DNA of 64,000 nucleotides from Nocardioides turkmenicus (GCF_011045035.1 NZ_JAALAA010000008.1:184761-248760); one strand, 5' to 3'; positions 1 to 9,225 are shown, counted from the stretch's first letter. Numbers and translations: made by a program. Notes: generated by a model from the letters alone, not told the origin.

Positions 1-565
1 TCTCGAAGTCCTGCCAGGAGGTCATGTAGGTCGTCAGGGCCATGCCCACGGCCCCGAAGGCCGACCCGATCAGCAGCGCCGCGGGCACCACGAGGAGCGC
101 CCACCAGGAGTGCACCAGGTCCATCGCGAGCATGATCACCAGGAACGCGGCGACGTAGATGCCGCTGCGCAGCTGGTTCCAGAGGATCTCGCCGACCGCG
201 ATGTCGACCGTGCGCAGCGGCGTGGCCAGCATCTGGTCGTAGAGCTTGTTGTATTTCAGCTTGAAGAAGAAGTTGAACGTCGCGTCCAGCAGCGACCCGT
301 TCATCGCCGAGGCCGCGATCATCCCGGGCGCGACGAACTCGCGATACTCGATCGGTTCGCCGGCGTAGGTGAACCCGGTGACGATCGCGCCGACGCCGAT
401 GCCGATCGAGAACAGATAGAAGACCGGCTCCAGGAAGCCGGTGACGAACACCAGCCACGCCCGCCGGTAGACCAGGATGTTGCGCCACAGCAGCAGCCTG
501 GCCGCCTCTCCCCCGCGCAGCGGACGGGCGACGGCGGTGCTCACCGCGGCATTCAAGATCGCCAT
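1..565 (-). CDS. ABC-2 type transporter permease (3' end beyond window)
   Basis: This is the N-terminal 188 residues of an integral membrane permease of an ABC-2 type exporter; the gene runs off the left edge. Read on the minus strand it starts at ATG 565, one base after the TGA of the upstream permease. It has a polar N-terminus, an LLLWRNILVYRR segment before the first membrane helix, then hydrophobic segments such as LEPVFYLFSIGIGVGAIV and VAAFLVIMLAMDL, separated by the conserved FVAPGMIAASAMN and LYDQMLATPLR stretches of ABC-2 permeases. It is the third gene of the operon with the permease at 567-1397 and the ATPase at 1397-2311, so the exporter probably has two different membrane subunits. 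The substrate cannot be told from sequence; the family includes NodJ-like and drug or polysaccharide exporters. Confidence 0.9.
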   Translation of the reverse strand, partial: MAILNAAVSTAVARPLRGGEAARLLLWRNILVYRRAWLVFVTGFLEPVFYLFSIGIGVGAIVTGFTYAGEPIEYREFVAPGMIAASAMNGSLLDATFNFFFKLKYNKLYDQMLATPLRTVDIAVGEILWNQLRSGIYVAAFLVIMLAMDLVHSWWALLVVPAALLIGSAFGAVGMALTTYMTSWQDFE

Positions 566-566
566 C

Positions 567-1396
567 TCAGGAGACCAGCCTCTCGGCGAGCTTGCGGATG
601 GCCAGCCACCAGCACACGGCCGCCAGGATGCCGAGGTAGGCGAGGTGGATCGCGACCGGTCCCCAGTCGAGCTCGCCGAGGGTGAGCATCCGGGTCAGGT
701 CGACGCCGTGCCACAGGGGCGAGGCCATCGCGACCGCCTCGAGCACCGGCCCGAGGTTTCCGATCGGGAAGAACGTGCCGCTGAACAGCGTCAACGGGAT
801 CATCCCCAGCCTGAAGATCAGCGCGAAGGACTCCTCGCCCTTGATCGAGAGCGAGAACAGCATCACCGGCGTGGCGAAGGCCAGCGCCACCAGCCCCTGC
901 ACCAGCCAGGCCGCCAGCACGCCCCACACCGACTCGAAGACCCCGAAGGCAGCCAGGACGAGCAGGAACACGCCACAGGCGAACAGCGCCCGCAGCACCA
1001 CCCAGCCGAGCTGGGCCAGGACGATGTGGGACGGCGCGAGAGGCGAGGCGATCATCGAGTAGTAGATCCGCTGCCACTTGAGCATGCCCATGACGGGATA
1101 GGTGAGGTCGGCGAAGGCGATGGTCATCGCGTGCGCGGCGACCATGCCCGGAGCCACGAACGCCAGGTAGGTCGAGGCACCCTCGAGGGTGGCCGGGTCG
1201 GCGTCGACGAACCCACCCAGCAGCACCCCCAGCGCCAGGACGTAGAAGAAGGGGGTCACGAAGGTGGTGATCACCCCGCCCTTCCAGGTGCGCGCCAGGA
1301 CCGTGAGCCAGTAGTCGCCCATCCTCAGCGCACCGGCGACCAGGCCCGAGGGCGCGGTCGGCGCGGTGGCCGGGCCCGCGTCTGCGTAGTCGGTCA

Positions 1397-1397
<1 letters not shown>
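567..1397 (-). CDS. ABC-2 type transporter permease
   Basis: Integral membrane subunit of 276 residues for the same exporter. About six hydrophobic segments are visible (for example VITTFVTPFFYVLALGVLLGG, ALFACGVFLLVLAAFGVF and MIPLTLFSGTFFPIG), together with the ABC-2 signatures YLAFVAPGMVAAHAM and LKWQRIYYSMIASPLAPS. The ATG at 1397 shares one base with the TGA of the ATPase gene (TGATG), so the two are translationally coupled. The next permease starts one base after this gene's stop. ABC-2 proteins work with an ATPase in the plasma membrane to export substrates. The substrate is unknown. Confidence 0.92.
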
Positions 1398-2311
<914 letters not shown>

Positions 2312-2379
2312 CAGGTCTTCACCCACGTCGGCAAAGACTAGATGCGGGCACCGACAGTTTCGAGCGAGTTGAGCAGCGG

Positions 2380-2736
2380 CTAGGAGCCCTGCTGCTTCTG
2401 GCGCCGGTTGTAGTCGCGCATCCGCTGCGGTATGCCGACCACCGCGGCGTCGTAGGACGGGACGCCGTGCTTGTTGGCGAACTTGTGCGCCCACTGCGCC
2501 GACGGCACCCGCCGCCGGGTCCACTCGCCGTCGTGGGCGACCAGCAGCAGGGTCACCTCGCTGACGACCGTGCGCGGCTCGACGAATCCCTCGACTCCCC
2601 GCCGGGTCGCGACGAACTGCTCGAGATGCTTCTGGTCGGTCGAGTCCGAGGCACGCACCCTGGTGGACCCGGTATGGCTCTCGCCCGTGGGACGGCTCAT
2701 CTTGCTGCGGCGTCGGAAACGATCGAACAGGCTCAC
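2380..2736 (-). CDS. small conserved-looking hypothetical protein
   Basis: About 118 residues with no domain I can name. From the GTG at 2736 the N-terminus would read MSLFDRFRRRSKMSRP, basic and amphipathic. The core (EQFVATRRGVEGFVEPRT, TLLLVAHDGEWTRRRVPS, AHKFANKHGVPSYDAAVVG) looks like a compact globular fold, and the C-terminus is basic (MRDYNRRQKQQGS). Codon use is typical of the neighbours. Alternative starts are ATG 2751 and ATG 2700; none has a convincing ribosome binding site. It lies on the same strand just upstream of the ABC exporter and divergent from the HelR gene, sharing that intergenic region. Confidence 0.65.
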   Translation of the reverse strand: MSLFDRFRRRSKMSRPTGESHTGSTRVRASDSTDQKHLEQFVATRRGVEGFVEPRTVVSEVTLLLVAHDGEWTRRRVPSAQWAHKFANKHGVPSYDAAVVGIPQRMRDYNRRQKQQGS

Positions 2737-2783
2737 GACGCAAGTGTGCATCCTCGTGCCCAGCAGTGGCGCCGATAAACCTG

Positions 2784-2813
2784 TTGGGCGGCCACTTCGT
2801 GGTCACCTATGTT
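2784..2813 (+). promoter_or_regulatory. candidate promoter for the HelR-like gene
   Basis: TTGGGC at 2784-2789 and TATGTT at 2808-2813 are 18 bases apart, close to the actinobacterial housekeeping pattern. The expected transcription start would be near 2820, giving a leader of about 60 bases before the HelR start region. A small hairpin (CCAC-TTC-GTGG) lies between the two boxes. Assigned by eye only. Confidence 0.35.
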
Positions 2814-2879
2814 GGAGCCTTTGACCCCACTCCCCTGGTCGAACCACCCGGCCGCCGACCGAGAGCTGACGGAGAAGCG

Positions 2880-2900
2880 ATGAGCCAGCCATGCCCATAG
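2880..2900 (+). CDS. possible leader mini-ORF MSQPCP overlapping the HelR start
   Basis: ATG at 2880 sits nine bases after the start of a GGAG (2871-2874), an ideal ribosome binding position. It opens a six-codon frame (MSQPCP) ending in TAG at 2898-2900. The HelR frame starts at ATG 2891, inside this mini-ORF and in another frame, too far from the same GGAG for good direct initiation. This suggests translational coupling or an attenuating leader peptide. It could also be chance. Confidence 0.35.
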   Translation: MSQPCP

Positions 2901-4930
2901 ACGACCTCGACGCGGAGCGTGCCCACCTGGACGCGTCCCGGCAGGACCTGGCCAGGATGCGTCGGCGGGTGGAGTCGCTGGACTCCTCCACCGCCGGCAA
3001 CTGGGTCAGCGCCGAGATCCTCGACGCCACCCTCGCGCACCGGCTCGAGCAGCTCGCCGACGATCCCGAGGTGCCGCTCTTCTTCGGGCGCATCGACCGG
3101 ACCGCCTCGGCGGGTGGCGAGAGCTTCCACATCGGTCGGCGCCACATCTCCGACAGCGCCGGCGACCCGATGGTCGTCGACTGGCGGGCCCCGGTCAGCG
3201 TCCCGTTCTACCGGGCGTCACGGACCGAGCCGATGGGCCTGACGCGGAGGCGTCGCTACGGGTTCTCCCACGGGGAGCTGACCGCCTTCGAGGACGAGTC
3301 GCTGACCGACGCCGGCCCCGCCCAGGAGCACTCGGCGATCCTCGAGGCCGAGATCGAGCGGCCGCGTGTCGGGCCGATGCGCGACATCGTGGCCACCATC
3401 CAGCCCGAGCAGGACGTCCTCGTCCGCGCCGACCTGTCGCAGACCATCGTCGTGCAGGGTGCGCCGGGGACGGGGAAGACGGCCGTGGGGCTGCACCGCG
3501 CGGCGTACCTCCTCTACGCGCACCGCGACCAGCTGACCCGGCGCGGGGTGCTGATCGTCGGCCCCAACGCCTCGTTCCTGCGCTACATCCGCGACGTGCT
3601 GCCCGCGCTCGGCGAGATCGAGGCCAAGCAGGCGACGATCACCGAGCTCGTCGCCATGCATGGCACCGTCCGCGCGGAGGAGTCCGCGCCGGTGGCGACG
3701 CTGAAGGGTGACGTACGCATGGCCGAGGTGCTCCGCAGAGCGGTCTGGTCCCACGTCGGCGAGCCCGAGGAGGCCCTGGTCGTCCCACGCGGCTCGCGGC
3801 GCTGGCGGGTTCCGTCCTACGAGGCGCGGGAGGCGCTGGAGGGGCTGCGCGCCAACGACCTCAGGTACGCAGCTGGCCGGGCCCTGCTCCCGCGCGCCCT
3901 GGCCCACCGGGTGCTGGTGCAGATGGAGCGCTCCGGCGACTCCCCCGACGACCGGGTGCACGACGCGGTGGCGCGGGCCAAGCCGGTCAAGGACTATGCG
4001 GCTGCACTGTGGCCGGATCTCAAACCGGGGAAGGTGCTCTTCCGGCTGTTCACCGACGCGGCCTGGCTGGCGGAGGTCGCCGACGGGGTGCTGACGGAGG
4101 CGGAGCAGGAGGCGCTGCTGTGGGAGAAGGTGCCGCGGTCAGCAGGAGCGGCGCGATGGACGCTGGCCGACCTGGTGCTCCTCGACGAGATCGCCGACCT
4201 CCTCGACCGCACCCCGTCGGTCGCCCACATCGTCGCCGACGAGGCCCAGGACCTCTCCGCGATGATGCTGCGCGCCCTCGGCCGCCGCTCGACCACCGGG
4301 TCGCTGACGATCCTGGGCGACCTCGCCCAGGCGACCACGCCGTGGGCCTCCTCGTCCTGGGCGGAGGCCCTGGCCCATCTCGGCAAGCCGGACGGCCACG
4401 TCGAGCAGCTGACCCGTGGGTTCCGGGTCCCGGCCGACGTGATCGCCTACGCCGCGCGCCTCCTCCCCCACATCGCGCCTGACCTGGAGCCGCCGGTGGC
4501 AGTGCGTCGCACCCGCGGCGACCTCGCGTTCACCACCTCGTCCGTCACCGAGGCGATCTCCGCGGCGTTGGAGCGCCCCGGGTCGGTGGGCCTGATCGTG
4601 CCCGACGCCTCCCTGGCCGCGGTGCGCGCCGAGCTGACCGAGGCCGGGCTCGCCTTCGCCGAGATCGGGGTGCCTGCGGATGAGGAGACCGAGTTCGACG
4701 CGCATCTCGACGTGGTGCCGGCCTCGCTCGCCAAGGGCCTGGAGTTCGACCACGTCGTCGTCTCCGACCCGGCCGCGATCGTCGCCGGCGAACCCGACCG
4801 CGACACCGGCCTGCGCCGCCTCTACGTCTGTCTCACCCGCGCGGTCACCTCCCTGGTCGTACGCCACGATGGGCTCCCCGAAGAACTCGGTGGCGTCCCC
4901 GAGCAGGAAGATGCGAAGGTGAGCGCATGA
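2891..4930 (+). CDS. helR: HelD/HelR-type RNA polymerase recycling ATPase
   Basis: UvrD-like superfamily 1 ATPase of 679 residues that, in characterised HelD/HelR proteins, pushes into RNA polymerase channels and releases stalled or antibiotic-bound enzyme from DNA. Visible features in order are an N-terminal coiled-coil-like arm (residues 5-55), the FFGRIDR motif (64-70), VVDWRAPVSVPFYRAS (95-110), YGFSHGEL (123-130), Walker A GAPGTGKT (190-197) and a DEAQD Walker B (VADEAQDLSAMMLRALG). The C-terminal helicase motifs LAKGLEFDHVVV and RRLYVCLTRA follow. The start at 2891 is the first in-frame ATG; the better-placed ATG at 2880 opens only a mini-ORF. The stop overlaps the GNAT start by four bases. 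HelR homologues are linked to rifamycin tolerance, but I saw no rifamycin-associated palindrome upstream, so that role is inference. Confidence 0.85.
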   Translation: MPIDDLDAERAHLDASRQDLARMRRRVESLDSSTAGNWVSAEILDATLAHRLEQLADDPEVPLFFGRIDRTASAGGESFHIGRRHISDSAGDPMVVDWRAPVSVPFYRASRTEPMGLTRRRRYGFSHGELTAFEDESLTDAGPAQEHSAILEAEIERPRVGPMRDIVATIQPEQDVLVRADLSQTIVVQGAPGTGKTAVGLHRAAYLLYAHRDQLTRRGVLIVGPNASFLRYIRDVLPALGEIEAKQATITELVAMHGTVRAEESAPVATLKGDVRMAEVLRRAVWSHVGEPEEALVVPRGSRRWRVPSYEAREALEGLRANDLRYAAGRALLPRALAHRVLVQMERSGDSPDDRVHDAVARAKPVKDYAAALWPDLKPGKVLFRLFTDAAWLAEVADGVLTEAEQEALLWEKVPRSAGAARWTLADLVLLDEIADLLDRTPSVAHIVADEAQDLSAMMLRALGRRSTTGSLTILGDLAQATTPWASSSWAEALAHLGKPDGHVEQLTRGFRVPADVIAYAARLLPHIAPDLEPPVAVRRTRGDLAFTTSSVTEAISAALERPGSVGLIVPDASLAAVRAELTEAGLAFAEIGVPADEETEFDAHLDVVPASLAKGLEFDHVVVSDPAAIVAGEPDRDTGLRRLYVCLTRAVTSLVVRHDGLPEELGGVPEQEDAKVSA

Positions 4931-5514
4931 TCGACACGCGCCCTGATCCGCTGGTGAAGGCCGAGTGGCCGCTGCACACCGAGCGGCTCGTGATCCGCCG
5001 GATGGACCTCGACGACATCGAGCCGACCTGGGCCTTCCGGAGCCTTCCGGAGGTGTCCGAGTGGGTGACGAGCGCGTTCGCCGACATCGACGCCTACCGC
5101 CGGATCTTCGAGCGTCCCGACGTCCTCGAGCCCGCTCTGGTGATCGAACGCGACGGCGTCATCGTCGGCGACCTGATGCTGCGGATCACCGACCCGTGGG
5201 CACAGACCGAGGTGCGCGAGCAGGCCAGCGGCACCCAGGCCGAGCTCGGCTGGACCATCGCCCCCGACCACCAGGGCAACGGCTACGCCACCGAGGCCGT
5301 GCGCGCGGTGCTCGACGTCTGCTTCGGACCCCTCGGGCTGCGCCGCGTCGTCGCGGAGTGCTTCGCCGACAACGTGGCCTCCTGGAAACTGATGGAGCGC
5401 CTCGGGATGCGCCGCGAGTCCCACACCGTCAAGGACTCGCTGCACCGCACCCGCGGCTGGCTCGACGGGCTCTCCTACGCGATCCTCGCCGAGGAGTGGG
5501 CGACACTGCGCTGA
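4927..5514 (+). CDS. GNAT family N-acetyltransferase (RimJ/RimL-like)
   Basis: Acetyl-CoA-dependent acetyltransferase of 195 residues. It opens with LHTERLVIRRMDLDD, typical of RimJ/RimL-type GNATs. It continues with ELGWTIAPDHQGNGYATEAVRAVLD (the acetyl-CoA binding Q/RxxGxG/A motif is QGNGYA) and ends with NVASWKLMERLGMRRE, the conserved C-terminal helix. The ATG overlaps the HelR stop by four bases (ATGA), so it is coupled to HelR. The 3' end overlaps the racemase gene on the other strand by 40 bases. The acceptor may be an N-terminal amine of a protein or a small molecule; this cannot be decided here. Confidence 0.9.
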   Translation: MIDTRPDPLVKAEWPLHTERLVIRRMDLDDIEPTWAFRSLPEVSEWVTSAFADIDAYRRIFERPDVLEPALVIERDGVIVGDLMLRITDPWAQTEVREQASGTQAELGWTIAPDHQGNGYATEAVRAVLDVCFGPLGLRRVVAECFADNVASWKLMERLGMRRESHTVKDSLHRTRGWLDGLSYAILAEEWATLR

Positions 5515-6212
5515 TCCTGGGGCCTGAGGGCCGCCTCAATCGCGGCCTCGCAGTGCAGCCGCGTCGTCGGGAACAGCGGCACACCTGCGTACGTCTCTAT
5601 CGGCAGGAGAAGCTCGATCTCGGTGCAGCCGAGGATGACCCCCTCGCAACCGTCGGCGACCAGCCGGTCGACGACCTCGAGGTACGCCTCGCGGGAGCTG
5701 TCCAGGAACGTCCCCAGGCACAGCTCCTCGTAGATGATCCGGTGCACGGTCTCCTGGTCCCGCTCGTTCGGGACGGCGACGTCGAGGCCGTGGCCGCGGA
5801 GCCGGTCGGCGTAGAACGGCTGCGACATGGTGAAGCCGGTGCCGAGCAGTCCCACGCGGCCGACACCGGCCGCGCGCACCGCGGCCGCGGTGGTGTCGCC
5901 CAGGTGCAGGAACCGCTCCCCGTACGTCTCCTCCAGCGCCCCGGCCACCTTGTGCATCGTGTTGGTGGCCAGCACGATCACCTCCGCGCCGGCGTCGCTG
6001 AGCGTGGCCGCCTCCTCGGCCAGACGCGCCCCGGCCCGCTCCCACTCACCGGCGACCTGCATCTCCTCGATCTCGGCGAAGTCGACCGAGCGTACGAGCA
6101 GGTCGGCCGAGTGCAGCCCGCCGAGCCGCTTGGCGGCGATCTCGTTGAGGAGGCGGTAGTACTCCGCCGTCGACTCCCAGCTCATCCCGCCCAGCACACC
6201 GATCCGTCGCAT
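5475..6212 (-). CDS. aspartate/glutamate racemase family protein (YgeA-like)
   Basis: Cofactor-independent amino acid racemase of 245 residues. It begins MRRIGVLGGMSWESTAEYYR, the family's N-terminal signature. In most aspartate racemases the first catalytic residue is a cysteine. Here the motif is LATNTMH with Thr83, while the second motif GCTEIELL supplies Cys196. This Thr/Cys pair matches E. coli YgeA (Thr83/Cys197), an L-Asp/Glu-specific enzyme, so the same stereopreference is likely. It follows the epoxide hydrolase gene on the same strand by four bases and probably shares its transcript. Its 3' end is antisense to the GNAT gene. Confidence 0.88.
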   Translation of the reverse strand: MRRIGVLGGMSWESTAEYYRLLNEIAAKRLGGLHSADLLVRSVDFAEIEEMQVAGEWERAGARLAEEAATLSDAGAEVIVLATNTMHKVAGALEETYGERFLHLGDTTAAAVRAAGVGRVGLLGTGFTMSQPFYADRLRGHGLDVAVPNERDQETVHRIIYEELCLGTFLDSSREAYLEVVDRLVADGCEGVILGCTEIELLLPIETYAGVPLFPTTRLHCEAAIEAALRPQDQRSVAHSSARIA

Positions 6213-6216
6213 GCCT

Positions 6217-7392
6217 TCAGTCTCCCGGGGCGGCCAACACGGCGGCGAGCCCCGCGCGCAGGTCCTCGACGAACACGTCCGGGACCTCCATCGACGGGAA
6301 GTGCCCGCCGCGCTCCGGCGTCCCCCAGCGGACGATCCGCCGGTAGCGCTGCTCTGCCCACGGACGAGGACAGCGCTCGACGTCGCCGGGGTAGATGGTG
6401 ATCGCCGACGGGACGTCGACCCGGAGCCCGGGGTCGAGCGCGTTGTGGCTCTCGTGGTAGATGCGGGCCGCCGACGCCCCGGTCCGGGTCAGCCAGTAGA
6501 GGGTGACGTTGTCGAGCACGCGATCGCGGGAGATGGTCTCGAACGGGCTGTCATCGGTGTCGGACCACTCGGCGAACTTGTCGAGGAGCCAGGCGAGCAG
6601 CCCGACCGGCGAGTCCACGAGCGCGTAGCCGATGGTCTGCGGCCGGGAGGCCTGCTGCTTCGCGTACGCCGCCCGATGGCGCCAGAAGTCACGTGTCCCC
6701 TCAGCCCAGGCCCGCTCCTGGGGCGTCAGCCCGTCCATGGTCAGCCCTGGTGGCCCTTCCGCGAACGTGGAGTGGATGCCGAGGAGGTGGTCCGGGAACC
6801 GCCCGGCGAGCACCGTGGTGATGTTGCCGCCCCAGTCCCCACCATGGGCCAGGAACTCGGCGTAGCCGAGCCGCCCCATCAGCTCCACCCACGCCGCCGC
6901 GGTCTTCTCGGTCCCCCATCCCGTCGAGCCCGGCCGGTCGCTGTACCCGAACCCCGGCAACGACGGCACCACGACATGGAATGCCGGCGCGTCCTCGTCC
7001 GCCGGTTCGGCCAGCTCGTCGACGACGTCGGTGTACCGGACGACACTGTCGGGCCAGCCGTGGGTCAGGAGCAGCGGCGTCGCGTCGGCGCGCGGGGACC
7101 GGCGGTGCAGGAAGTGGATCCCCAGCCCGTCGACGGTCGTCCGGAACTGGCCGATCCGGTTCAGGCGATCCTCGAACGCCCGCCAGTCGTACGCCGTGCG
7201 CCAGTGCTCCACGAGATCGACGAGGTCGGCGAGCGGAACGCCTTGGTCCCATCGTCGGCGGCCAGAAGCGGTGCGATCGACCGTCTCGGCCTCGGGCAGC
7301 CGAGCCGCGCCCAGTCGCGCCCGCAGATCCTCGAGATCGGCATCGGGTGCGTGGGGCTCGAAGGGACGTACGTCGCTGGTCAGATCGGACAT
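6217..7392 (-). CDS. epoxide hydrolase (EHN-type alpha/beta hydrolase)
   Basis: Soluble epoxide hydrolase of 391 residues that opens epoxides to diols through an Asp ester intermediate. The N-terminal EHN domain (VRPFEPHAPDADLEDLRARL) is followed by an alpha/beta hydrolase fold with oxyanion motif HGWP (111-114) and the nucleophile in HGGDWGGN (Asp186). The C-terminal histidine is in ERGGHFPSMEVPD. Start ATG 7392 is preceded by AGGAG at good spacing; the frame stays open upstream, but only shadow sequence lies there. The gene is divergent from the CGNR regulator across an 81-bp region with a 19-bp palindrome, so that regulator is the likely controller. The natural substrate is unknown. Confidence 0.92.
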   Translation of the reverse strand: MSDLTSDVRPFEPHAPDADLEDLRARLGAARLPEAETVDRTASGRRRWDQGVPLADLVDLVEHWRTAYDWRAFEDRLNRIGQFRTTVDGLGIHFLHRRSPRADATPLLLTHGWPDSVVRYTDVVDELAEPADEDAPAFHVVVPSLPGFGYSDRPGSTGWGTEKTAAAWVELMGRLGYAEFLAHGGDWGGNITTVLAGRFPDHLLGIHSTFAEGPPGLTMDGLTPQERAWAEGTRDFWRHRAAYAKQQASRPQTIGYALVDSPVGLLAWLLDKFAEWSDTDDSPFETISRDRVLDNVTLYWLTRTGASAARIYHESHNALDPGLRVDVPSAITIYPGDVERCPRPWAEQRYRRIVRWGTPERGGHFPSMEVPDVFVEDLRAGLAAVLAAPGD

Positions 7393-7412
7393 GGGATCTC
7401 CTGGCACTCGCT

Positions 7413-7431
7413 GAACCGTCTTAGATGGTTC
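7413..7431. promoter_or_regulatory. 19-bp palindrome, probable CGNR regulator operator
   Basis: GAACCGTCTTAGATGGTTC reads as an inverted repeat with eight of nine base pairs matching around T7422. It lies 21 bases upstream of the epoxide hydrolase start and 43 bases upstream of the divergent CGNR gene. A half-site-like GGTGGTTCC also precedes the CGNR start. Position and symmetry fit an operator for a dimeric repressor. Confidence 0.6.
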
Positions 7432-7473
7432 TAACACGGCGGAAGGACCTCGAAAACCGGCTATGGTGGTTCC

Positions 7474-8049
7474 ATGCCCGCCGGATTCCCTGAGTTCCGT
7501 CTCGGTAGCATCCTCGCGACCAGCTTCACCGGGACCCTGTCGGAGCGTCGCGGCAATCCCGTGGAGCGCATTCCCACGCCGCAGCGACTCCTCGACTGGC
7601 TGGCCGTGAGCGGTCTCGCCGTCGACTCCTGCACGCACGCCCAGCTCGATCTCGCCGTGGAGCTACGGGAGTCGATCCACGCCGCGGCGACAGCGGCCGC
7701 TCTCGACGAGCCTCTCCCCGAGCCCGCGGTCCGTGTCATCAACGAGCGCAGCACCGACGGCCGGGCCTCAGCCATCCTGACGGCCGAGGGCGCCCGCCGA
7801 TGGCAGCTCCGATCGGGATCCGGGATCGTGGACACACTCGGAGTGATCGCCTCCGACGCGATCAGCATCATCTCCGGCGAGCGGGACGGACGACTCGCCC
7901 TGTGCGCGTCGCCGACGTGCCAAGCCGCCGTCTTCGACACCAGCAGGAGCCGCACCCGCCGATGGTGCGAGATGAACACCTGCGGCAACCGCGAGAAGAA
8001 AGCCCGCTTCAACGCCGCCCACCGCAAGCAGCCCGCGTCATCGGACTGA
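7474..8049 (+). CDS. CGNR zinc-finger / ABATE domain transcriptional regulator
   Basis: Protein of 191 residues with an N-terminal ABATE-type (stress-induced, ligand-binding) region and a C-terminal CGNR zinc finger. The metal-binding part reads CASPTCQAAVFDTSR, then RRWCEMNTCGNREKKARF; the four cysteines and the CGNR box are intact. Such proteins are predicted DNA-binding repressors often divergent from a detoxification gene, and here the neighbour is an epoxide hydrolase. Start ATG 7474 gives MPAGFPEFRLGS, which fits the family. The gene ends 61 bases before the decayed DUF222/HNH gene on the opposite strand. Confidence 0.88.
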   Translation: MPAGFPEFRLGSILATSFTGTLSERRGNPVERIPTPQRLLDWLAVSGLAVDSCTHAQLDLAVELRESIHAAATAAALDEPLPEPAVRVINERSTDGRASAILTAEGARRWQLRSGSGIVDTLGVIASDAISIISGERDGRLALCASPTCQAAVFDTSRSRTRRWCEMNTCGNREKKARFNAAHRKQPASSD

Positions 8050-8110
8050 TGCCGGGCGAAACGCGGCCTGTCACCCTCCGCGCCCACCCTTCCGCTTCCT
8101 GCTCGCGTGC

Positions 8111-9225
8111 CTAGGGTCGGCGGGTGAATCGGATGGTGCCGTCCGGAAGGCGCTCATGGACGTAGGCCGGGTTGTGCGCCAGGCGGTGATGATGCGGGCA
8201 CAGCAGCGCCCCTTCGTTGAGGTTGGTCTTCCCACCGGCAGCCCAGGGTTCGAGGTGGTGGGCGTCGCACCACTCCGGTGGCATGTCACAGCCTTCGGCT
8301 TGGCAGCACTTGGCTTGTAGCCGGAGTGCTTTGCGTTGGGTGGGCTGGAAGAACCTGCTGGCCCTACCGGCGTCGAGGACTTCGCTGTCGCCGCCCAGCA
8401 CCCAGGGGATGATGGTGGCGTTGCACGCGAGCTTGCGGGCCTCGGCGGCGGAGATCACCGTGCCGTTGGTCTCGTCGTAACCCAGGGTGGCGACTCCGAG
8501 GTCTTTGCGGAGCTCCTCAAGGGAGATCACGACGTTGATGGTGGTCGCATCCCCGCACAGGTCGGGAGGACGCCGTCGAATCCGATGGTGCCGTCGTGGT
8601 TGTCCCACACCCGCAGCGCGGTCTTCTGCTGGGCGCGTTCTTCCTCAGCGAGCAGGACTTTGGCTTCGGCGTCCTCGAACCGGGTGGGGTCGATCTCGCG
8701 CAGGATCCGGTTGCCGACGATCCGGAGTTCGTTGGCGGTCAGCTGGGTGGCGTAGTCGACCATCAGTTTCTCGGCGAGAGTCAGGTCGTCGGCGCTGGCG
8801 ACCGGATCGTTGTCGACCTTGTCGAGGGCCTTGGTGATCACCCGCGCCTTGTCCAGCGACACGACACCCTCGGCCAGACCCTCGGCGACGAGGTCATACT
8901 TCGCGATCCCGGCAGCCAGCTTGATCTGGGCGCGGGCGACCGTCTTGTCGACCAACAGTTCGGTCCGCATCCACCCGGAGGCGTCCTGGGCACCGGTCTC
9001 CTCGACGATGTCAGCAGCCGCGGCGAGCACCCGCAGCTTCAGCGCGGCCTGTTGGGCTTGGAGCTTCTCGAGCCGCTGGAGGAGGTCTTTCTTCTGCCCG
9101 GTCCGCCAATACGCCGGATCACTGGCGAGCAGGTCTTGAACAGAGGACTCAATGGCCGTCACGGCAGCGTCGATCGAGTCGCTGGGGTTGGTTCCCCAGT
9201 GGTCGATCCCGCGCCCGAGACTCAT
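8111..9225 (-). pseudogene. DUF222/HNH endonuclease gene with internal deletion and frameshift
   Basis: Remnant of a DUF222 plus HNH nuclease gene (the repeat family related to mycobacterial REP13E12). The 5' part (9225 to about 8545) encodes the DUF222 N-terminus up to VWDNHDGTIGFDGVLP, then stops after a short out-of-frame tail at 8527. The 3' part (about 8555 to 8111), in another frame, resumes with CGDATTINVVISLEELRKDLG and keeps an intact HNH motif (CDAHHLEPWAAGGKTNLNEG, LCPHHHRLAHN). Intact family members have roughly 80-100 residues between these two points, so a deletion joined them out of frame near 8545-8565. It may be a single-copy scar of a repeated gene family. Confidence 0.82.

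Noticed and set aside
2750..2890. Rifamycin-associated element upstream of the HelR-like gene
   Set aside because: No 19-base inverted repeat of that type was found; only a small CCAC/GTGG hairpin and a promoter-like pair are visible.
8111..9225. Programmed frameshift joining the two halves of the DUF222/HNH gene
   Set aside because: About 80-100 conserved residues are missing at the joint, so a frameshift alone could not restore a normal protein.
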